This document shows, piece after piece, positions 58,067 to 64,000 of a DNA stretch of 64,000 bases. Within the stretch, counting starts at the first letter, position 1, and each line of letters begins with the position of its first letter. Position numbers and translations under genes: made by a program. The DNA comes from Polymyxa betae. Taxonomy: Eukaryota; Endomyxa; Phytomyxea; Plasmodiophorida; Plasmodiophoridae. Location of the stretch: contig RBZT01000500.1 in the NCBI GenBank assembly GCA_003693705.1, forward strand, positions 103,725 through 167,724, read 5' to 3'. Under the pieces are notes generated by a model, which was not told the DNA's origin, ran no database searches, and saw nothing but the letters and a program-made list of their open reading frames with translations.

Positions 58067-59311
58067 ATGGCAGCGTCCGATTTGGGAACGTCACTGGAAT
58101 CCACGCTCACTTGCCCCATCTGTTATGAGCGCCTACAAATCCCGGTTCAATTACCCTGCTCACATTCCTGTAATCAATCGGATTGGTTAATGGCTGTCGT
58201 ACTTATGATATTGTAGTTTGTTCGGTCTGTATCCGAAATTGGTTGAAGAGCGACAAACGCTGTCCGGTCTGTAGCGAACACGCTAAACCTTCCAATCTGG
58301 TTCCAAATCGCATCGCGGAACAGATTTTAGAGCTATTGAAATTGCATGAGTCTGATGTCAAGCAACCCGCTCAAGCAACCGCTCAAGCAACCGCTCTAAA
58401 CTTGAAGCCCGACGAAAATCGCACCTCTTGCCCTATTTGCAGCCAAATTGTCGCATTGGATGACATCAATTCGCATTTGGATAAATGTCCAGGCAAGCAT
58501 GAAGGAAAGAGGTCCCGGCAGAGGTATTAACTTCAACTTTCATGTTTGAAGAAAACCATAAATGCCTGCAGGCTACCGGTTGTCTCTCTGAATATCGTGT
58601 CCGACAAAGCTCTACGAAATCAGCTTATCAGCTTTGGACTAAGCACGAAGGGATCTCGCACAGAGCTAGAAAACCGCTGGTCTTGCTTCGCGATTTTATT
58701 CGAAGCCAACCAAGATCGACCAAATCCGGCTCCCCTAAGCGAGGTCCGTCCTTGCATTAATTGTTGTGACGCTCATAACGATCCGCATGCAGGTATTCCG
58801 GAGAGTAGAAAGCGAAGAACGCGCACGAAATCGTCGCCACAATGAAGCGCCGTCCCCATTCAGGCGGAATGTTAACACTCTCGGTAACCACCCGCCTTAT
58901 GCTGTTGTCGCTGCCTTCGATAATTGATATTTTAGGGACCGGGGACAGTTCGTTCCACAGTTTGGTATCGCAGCTGCAGCAGCAGAAGAAGAAACGGAAA
59001 CTGGCCGAGTCAGTCGATGCTGAATCACGCAACGACGAAGATAAATCGCATCCAAATGAGTTAAAGAATGCCGAGTCGCATGCGAGCGATGCTTCATCAG
59101 GTGGCATTAAGAATGAAGATGATAAGCTGCCTTGGCCTTGGCGGAAAAGTTGGTATTTTGTAACTGTTCCATGATTGGTAATATTGAATCCAGATGGATA
59201 GTTTATCTACCCGCTTATGGACGTCCGATGTATTACAACAGGGATACACGTGAAGGAACATTTCGCTGTCCGATACATTCAGCGAACTGCTCTGATTTGC
59301 TGCGTCCCTGA
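58067..59311 (+). CDS. RAD18: RAD18-like E3 ubiquitin ligase (RING, UBZ4, SAP) with a C-terminal WW-like domain
   Basis: Postreplication-repair ligase that, with RAD6, monoubiquitinates PCNA. The start at 58067 (MAASDLGTSLESTLT) leads straight into the RING: CPICYERLQIPVQLPCSHS, an intron, then CSVCIRNWLKSDKRCPVC. Then LVPNRIAEQILELL, a UBZ4 zinc finger (CPICSQIVALDDINSHLDKC) and a SAP-type DNA-binding helix pair (SDKALRNQLISFGLSTKGSRTELENRW), in the same order as RAD18. The next exons are charged and Gln/Lys-rich. A last 53-bp GT-AG intron (about 59145-59197) joins LPWPWRK in frame to YLPAYGRPMYYNRDTREGTFRCP, which has the Trp, Tyr-Tyr-Asn and closing Pro pattern of a WW domain. Without that splice the protein would end at 59174. 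A WW domain is not part of the RAD18 architecture I know. Confidence 0.8.
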
Positions 59312-59701
59312 ATGGCATTACATCCCCAACTTAAAATAAGGAGATCTTGCGTTCCTATATTATTATTAGCCTTAAGGCTTAAGATGATTAAAACATTTAC
59401 TTTATATATTTACATTACTGATGGCCGGTACTGGTAACAGCATGAGATCACTGCTTAACACAGTATCCTACATTGAACAGCTGACGTCAATATTCTCAGA
59501 ATCGGACTTGAACTGCTTGCGACTATAGACTGATTCTAATCAATGGTAAAGCCATCGAACTTGATTCTCTTTCTAGCACAATTCTTGCACGAGACGTTTT
59601 CTCTCTTTGAAAAACGTAACATAAAGAAGTCAGGCAGACGATCTGCGCAGCCCCCTCCTGCCTCATCATCTCATTTGGCCGTTCTGGGTCCATGATATGA
59701 C
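59312..59701. other. Intergenic, no gene seen
   Basis: 390 bp between RAD18 and the DEAD-box-like gene. Presumed promoter of the latter. Confidence 0.5.
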
Positions 59702-61006
59702 ATGAGCGGATCTGAATGGGATGGCTCGTTCAAGACGTTCCAGGCCATGCGCCTCATTCCCGATGTTGTTCGTGGTCTGAAACGTTCCGGATGTGAACAA
59801 CCCACCCAGGTCCAACAGGAAGCGATCGTCCCGCTGCTCTACCATCGAGATATCATTGTCGAAGCTGACATCGGGTCGGGTGTGACGACCACCTATGGTG
59901 CCGCCGTCCTTCATCTATGTGATCCCAGGACACATTTCGTTCAAGCTGTGATCGCGACAGCTTCTTATCGCTATGCGGAACAAATTTATAACGTCCTGAG
60001 ACGTCTGTCTCACTATTTGAATCTCAAAACGCATCTGTGTGGTAGCGCGACATCTACAGAGATCGAAATGAGAGATCTGGCTGCTGCTCCAGTTCATATA
60101 ATTATCGGGACCGCTTCCAGCATACATTCAATGGCACATCATGGGCAGATTCGCATCTCGAGAGCCACCATCTGCATCATCGACAAGACCAACGAAATCT
60201 TCTCCAGAAACCTTCAGGACTCTGTTTTAGCTATCAGTCGATATGTGTCGTCGCGAGCTCAATATGCCTTCTTCTCCGAAACTATGCCCAAGCAGATGGA
60301 CGCGTTCGCGTCCCAGCTGGGCCTGAAATGCACCCGCATCACGGTTCGGAAGCATCCGACGACATCAGGGGCCAGTTCGTCCTCACCTAGTCAGCAAATA
60401 TCTTTATCTGGCATCCAGCATTTCTATCTGCTTGATGACGATTATACCATTTTCCGACAGCTCGAACAGCTTCTGCCAATGTCGCCGGCGATAGTGTTCG
60501 GCGGCGCTCGTGGGCGTGTGGAAAGTACGGCGGCTACTTTACGGAAGACCATTCGTGAGGTCGGCTCGCTGCATGCAGCATCGTCCGATACCGAGAGGGG
60601 AATTGTCCTACAGCAGTTTCGAGCAGGGATCCTGAAAATCGTTGTCGTTTCTGATGAAGTCCTTAGCGAACCCGATCTGGTTCAATCGCCGCTAATTATC
60701 AACATCGGGCTACCATCTTCGATCGAAATGTATGGGCAGCGAATCTGCCGTCCTGATCGCAAGGAGAAGCAGTCAGTTGTTATTAATATCGTCAGACCTG
60801 ACGAGCTAGGCCTGCTGGGTAAAATTGAGGAGCGATTTGGGATCGAGATCCAAGAGTTGCCGATGACCGAGGAGGAAGTCGAGGCTGAAGAGGACGAAGA
60901 CGTTCAAGTTCGATTGCCGGATCTGATTCAGCCTGTTGCAGTCGAGCCTATTCAGAGCATCGCTCTCGATTCCGATGACGACGCCTTCGGCCTTTATACA
61001 ATGTGA
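59702..61006 (+). CDS. eIF4A-like DEAD-box protein with degenerate catalytic motifs (pseudo-helicase)
   Basis: Single exon, 434 residues, alignable from end to end with eIF4A. The Q-motif is partly kept (PTQVQQEAI). Other motifs are replaced: Walker A reads ADIGSGVTT (residues 55-63, catalytic Lys replaced by Val61), PTREL is gone (ATASYRYAEQ), DEAD reads DKTN (161-164), SAT reads SET (192-194), the ARGxD motif reads LSEPD (321-325), and the HRIGR motif reads QRICRPDR (346-353; first His and the Gly lost, Arg350 and Arg353 kept). The two RecA-like domains are otherwise intact, ending EERFGIEIQELPMT as in eIF4A. A new acidic tail follows (EEEVEAEEDEDVQ, then LDSDDDAF). The open, intron-free frame argues against a decayed gene. 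Probably lacks ATPase activity and acts as a binding scaffold; inference. Confidence 0.85.
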   Translation: MSGSEWDGSFKTFQAMRLIPDVVRGLKRSGCEQPTQVQQEAIVPLLYHRDIIVEADIGSGVTTTYGAAVLHLCDPRTHFVQAVIATASYRYAEQIYNVLRRLSHYLNLKTHLCGSATSTEIEMRDLAAAPVHIIIGTASSIHSMAHHGQIRISRATICIIDKTNEIFSRNLQDSVLAISRYVSSRAQYAFFSETMPKQMDAFASQLGLKCTRITVRKHPTTSGASSSSPSQQISLSGIQHFYLLDDDYTIFRQLEQLLPMSPAIVFGGARGRVESTAATLRKTIREVGSLHAASSDTERGIVLQQFRAGILKIVVVSDEVLSEPDLVQSPLIINIGLPSSIEMYGQRICRPDRKEKQSVVINIVRPDELGLLGKIEERFGIEIQELPMTEEEVEAEEDEDVQVRLPDLIQPVAVEPIQSIALDSDDDAFGLYTM

Positions 61007-63017
61007 TCATAGCCTGATTTATGCTGCAATGTTCGCCGGTTGTTGATCACGATCGTCAGTTATTGCCTCAAGGAGGTATAGTACGTGTTATATTTATCAG
61101 AGAATATATCTAATATTTTCGCCTTAAATTGTGTTGAAGAATGCCTTACTCTTTCCTGTGTCAGGAAAGCTTTGACTGATGAACAGCCTCGATTTCCCGG
61201 AAGCACATATCAATGCAGTTTCAATGTGATATAGGGCTTCTTTTCTGATGTTCGTTCTTAATACTGTACTTATAATAAAGTTATACCTGAGCGATTGTTA
61301 GATTGCTTTCTGAGAAAGTGTACTATTACTGTGTTTTTTTAGACAGAAAATGACTTGATCAACACCATAAGGTATGATGGATATATGATATTCCTAATCA
61401 AAAAGAAATAAAAGGATGTTGCGGGAATCCCCAGGGAGCATATCCCAGAGTTCGAAGAGAGATCCGTGAATACCTTGCGGATATCTACCATATATTGTTT
61501 CGGAGGATGGTCTCCATGTAAGCTTAATGTTGTACAAGATGGCAAATCGGCAGATTCAGCACAGCTACTATCTCCTCAGTTTGTGAAAGTTAATATCTAC
61601 AGCTCATTGTTGATGCCATCCGGAGCAGGTTATTATCAGACGGATAGAACCAACCTACAAAGTATGTGACCTTTTCTCAGCTCTCTGCATTATATTCACA
61701 GAGCTGCTTTGCGGTAGAAACCCAAATCTGAATTGCATTCAAACGGTTGCACTGGTCTATTTTCATTTGTGAGAAATGTAAACTGGTTTGGAAATCTTTA
61801 TTTACAGCTGGGGAATATCGCCGAAAATCACGCTCTGCAATCGCAAAGACAGATCCCGGACCTCCAAAAATGATGCCCAAATTCTGAAGACTGCTCCATC
61901 TAACATGATTTCTGAGGTTGAACCGTCACCGAGAAGCAGCAGTCGCAGGTCTGTCAGATCTCTTCTTAGATACTGTAGCTCAAATCGGATTTCTATTGCA
62001 CTGACCGGAGCCTGCATGCCACGTTGCGAATCCTGCAACTGGTCAAATTGTAATTAATCTCAAACGCCAACATGGGACACTGATCCACTTGAACGGCATC
62101 TAGCAAGGCCACGACTTGCAGAGCCTTTAAAAGCGGATAATTAGAGAAACGGAGGACAGAACGTTGGCAACGGGAAGTATTAATGGCGGTGCGAAACGCT
62201 ATCATCAGAATCACTAACAAATCTATATCGTGTTTGCTTAGTCTTACTGGCAACTGTACACCTGCGCAATACGCTCGCTGCACCGAACCGGCTGGGCGCC
62301 GGACTAATTAACAAGGATCCACGGCCGCTCTCAAACTGCCAGCAGAAGGGATATGCTGTGGTCTCAAGAGCGCTGCAGACATCTTGACGATGTTGGAATT
62401 GACTCCCTGCTTGCCGAACTCCACATCTCCGCCTACGAGAACTCTAGAGCTGACCAGAGTCTCCACCGAGGAGGACACGACTCTTACTTGGTCTTGTTGG
62501 TAAAGATGTTCCCGTCAACAGGCTTGCAAGAGCCTGCCATGCACGTTGCGACCAAATAAAACGGCAACCTTCCCGCGCGGCATCGTAGCTGAATGTGGTC
62601 GATTAAATCGAATCGGGGTGAAGTCATCTCTGTCGACTGCAATCACAGAGCGATATAAACTGGTGGTCTCGGGGATGATTACAAGTATGACCTCAAATAC
62701 AGGCCCGGGCACGCTTAAATAGCGACAGCGGCGCGGGTTCTGAGGCGGCGGTGAACTTGGCGAGGAGACGATTACAGTGCGGCATCGTGCGACGCTCCAG
62801 TCGCTCTGTCGTACTGTCACTTTGCCATGGTCGCACGAGACTTACCGAGAACTGTGCGCGGTCCGTTTAAGGGTTTCGCCGAAGAGGACTGCGCTGATAT
62901 GGCTCTGAAAATACCTGGGCTATACGCGCGCTGTATCGAACCGCCGCGCTACAGCGCCAAAAACAACGGACTCAAAGAGAATGCGGCAGGGTGGAGTGCT
63001 TGGATACCTAACGAATT
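61007..63017. other. 2 kb without a supported gene
   Basis: Only short open frames, none with a recognised domain (for example 62353-62559 plus and 62827-63024 plus, the second ending next to the unknown minus-strand gene). Base composition shifts from AT-rich (61.0-61.9 kb) to GC-richer (62.3-63.0 kb). Confidence 0.4.
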
Positions 63018-63626
63018 TCAATAAAAGATAGAATTATAAAAAACAATTTCAGCCCGCAGCTGGCGCTTGACCCTATCATGTGTAACCATGGCCTCTTGAA
63101 GCTGCAATTCCAAATCCTCCGTCGGCTGGTACCGCGGGTGCTGTTCGATGGGCAGCAGACTCTGCAGCTGCAGTAGTTTGTTATATATAGTACAAGCGAA
63201 ACGCTCGCACGAAACGCTCACGCCGCCGCAATTCTGCGTCTGCGGCCTGGTTTACTAAGGCCAAGTCACGGCGGCATATTTATCAGCCAAATTATTGGCT
63301 GATGTAAAGATATCTGTAGCCAGACGTGTCGGCTCGCCGGAAATCCAGGCGCGAACAGCCGGGATCCACCAACTGTGCTCTTTCGGAACACAGTCAGGGA
63401 TCCCGTGCTCCGATGAAAGTTTCAAGATCGCGGTCCGCGCGAACTTGTCGGTATGAAATGAAGCGAGCGCCAACATAAACGATTTTCGATCGAAATTGGA
63501 GGGCTGGTTGTCCAGTCGTGCCGGCGTCTTCAGGAACTGATGATTGATTGAAATGAAATATCCGTCATCACTTTGGTAATGTGCTTGCTTTGATGTAGCA
63601 TATGGGTCTTTTTCTGTATGTATCAA
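63018..63626 (-). CDS. Unknown protein, two or more exons
   Basis: A first frame (63626-63255) reads MIHTEKDPYATSKQAHYQ... with a Trp/Pro-containing block (IPDCVPKEHSWWIPAVRAW). A second coding stretch (about 63240-63018) reads QAADAELRRRERF, then after a 44-bp phase-0 GT-AG intron LQSLLPIEQHPRY and LELQLQEAMVTHDRVKRQLRAEI, a helical coiled-coil type segment. The join between the first and second parts is not resolved, so this may be two genes. No family recognised. Confidence 0.4.
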
Positions 63627-63923
63627 CTTATATTTTCTCCTAATGAAGTAATAAATACTGCGACACTGCGCACTATTTAAACCACATTGCGATACTACGC
63701 AAATGGTAACATAAGGGTTTCAAGTCAAGACCGCCGGAAGCTGAAGGCCCCCAAGCCCTGAATCACGTTCCGTCGGAATAGCGTCACGGACATGCGTCAC
63801 GGACCGCGGAACTACCCTGGAAGAATTACAGTTTGATTAAATTACCATTACGATTTTACAGCACTAACTCCAACGACTATCACGTTTTAGTAGAAGTGCT
63901 ATAAAGAATTCTTTAACTGCAAC

Positions 63924-64000
63924 ATGGCGAGTCGAGCATCTTCAAGAACTCTCCAAAAGAACAAAGAACAGAAGGCAAAGAATACTGAAGAAAATTCTCA
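63924..64000 (+). CDS. Start of an unknown gene, cut by the window edge
   Basis: ATG at 63924 opens a Ser/Lys/Asn/Glu-rich frame (MASRASSRTLQKNKEQKA...) that runs open to the end of the window. It is too short to identify; it may also be chance. Confidence 0.3.
   Translation, partial: MASRASSRTLQKNKEQKAKNTEENS

Noticed and set aside
57901-58128. Frame starting MANWQYIVCAEKRANARQ before RAD18
   Set aside because: It is out of frame with the RING finger. The ATG at 58067 gives a direct in-frame entry into the RING, so the longer frame is probably chance or part of the 5' UTR.
59145-59174. RAD18 ending at the stop after KSWYFVTVP
   Set aside because: A 53-bp GT-AG intron of normal size gives a better frame continuation with a WW-like pattern; kept only as an alternative.
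62827-63024. 65-codon plus-strand frame near the right end
   Set aside because: No domain or splice support, and its end overlaps the unknown minus-strand gene.

Overview
The window is nuclear DNA of a flagellated protist. About twenty conserved eukaryotic genes can be read, nearly all split by GT-AG introns. The junctions I resolved by reading-frame continuity give introns clustered tightly around 45-60 bp. Genes lie on both strands, often less than 100 bp apart. An outer-arm axonemal dynein intermediate chain (DNAI1 type) and a BBOF1-like basal-body coiled-coil protein imply motile flagella. Short interstitial TTTAGGG-type repeats occur several times, three of them inside introns. Telomeres of this type occur in plants, oomycetes and plasmodiophorids, among others. 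Together with three related HSF-type genes this suggests a stramenopile or rhizarian (for example a zoosporic parasite), but the lineage is inference and not proven.

Left part (0-29.6 kb) is housekeeping: the 3' end of a RING-H2 gene, the GPI mannosyltransferase PIG-M, a DENN-domain Rab exchange factor with an SBF2-like tail, splicing factor SF3B1, a small unknown gene, a secreted CAP protein, DNAI1, then mitochondrial RNA polymerase, cohesin regulator PDS5, glycine C-acetyltransferase and an LRRC40-like leucine-rich repeat protein on the plus strand.

Middle part (29.7-51 kb) is the unusual region. It holds five genes for small secreted proteins very rich in His, Asp, Glu and Gly (29688-30419, 33631-34336, 36265-36879, 41485-42444, 50416-51054) and one secreted Tyr/Lys/Glu repeat protein (40059-40664). 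Three of the five share a Thr/Ala-rich motif ending in Asp-Glu-His or a variant of it. Interleaved with them are three intronless HSF-type DNA-binding genes with a common C-terminal tail (38686-39519, 43311-44231, 45454-46200), plus ordinary genes (SGT co-chaperone, Elongin A, RAB3GAP1). The secreted set looks like a locally expanded, metal-binding extracellular or wall protein family that I cannot match to a described family.

Right part (51-64 kb) holds a bacterial-looking CapA-type phosphatase-fold protein, a URA4/PyrC-type dihydroorotase, the BBOF1-like gene, a RAD18 ubiquitin ligase that appears to end in a WW-like domain, and an eIF4A-derived DEAD-box protein that has lost almost all catalytic motifs. 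The last 3 kb have little recognisable coding. Exon joins are from reading frames and GT-AG sites only; no transcript data or database search was available.
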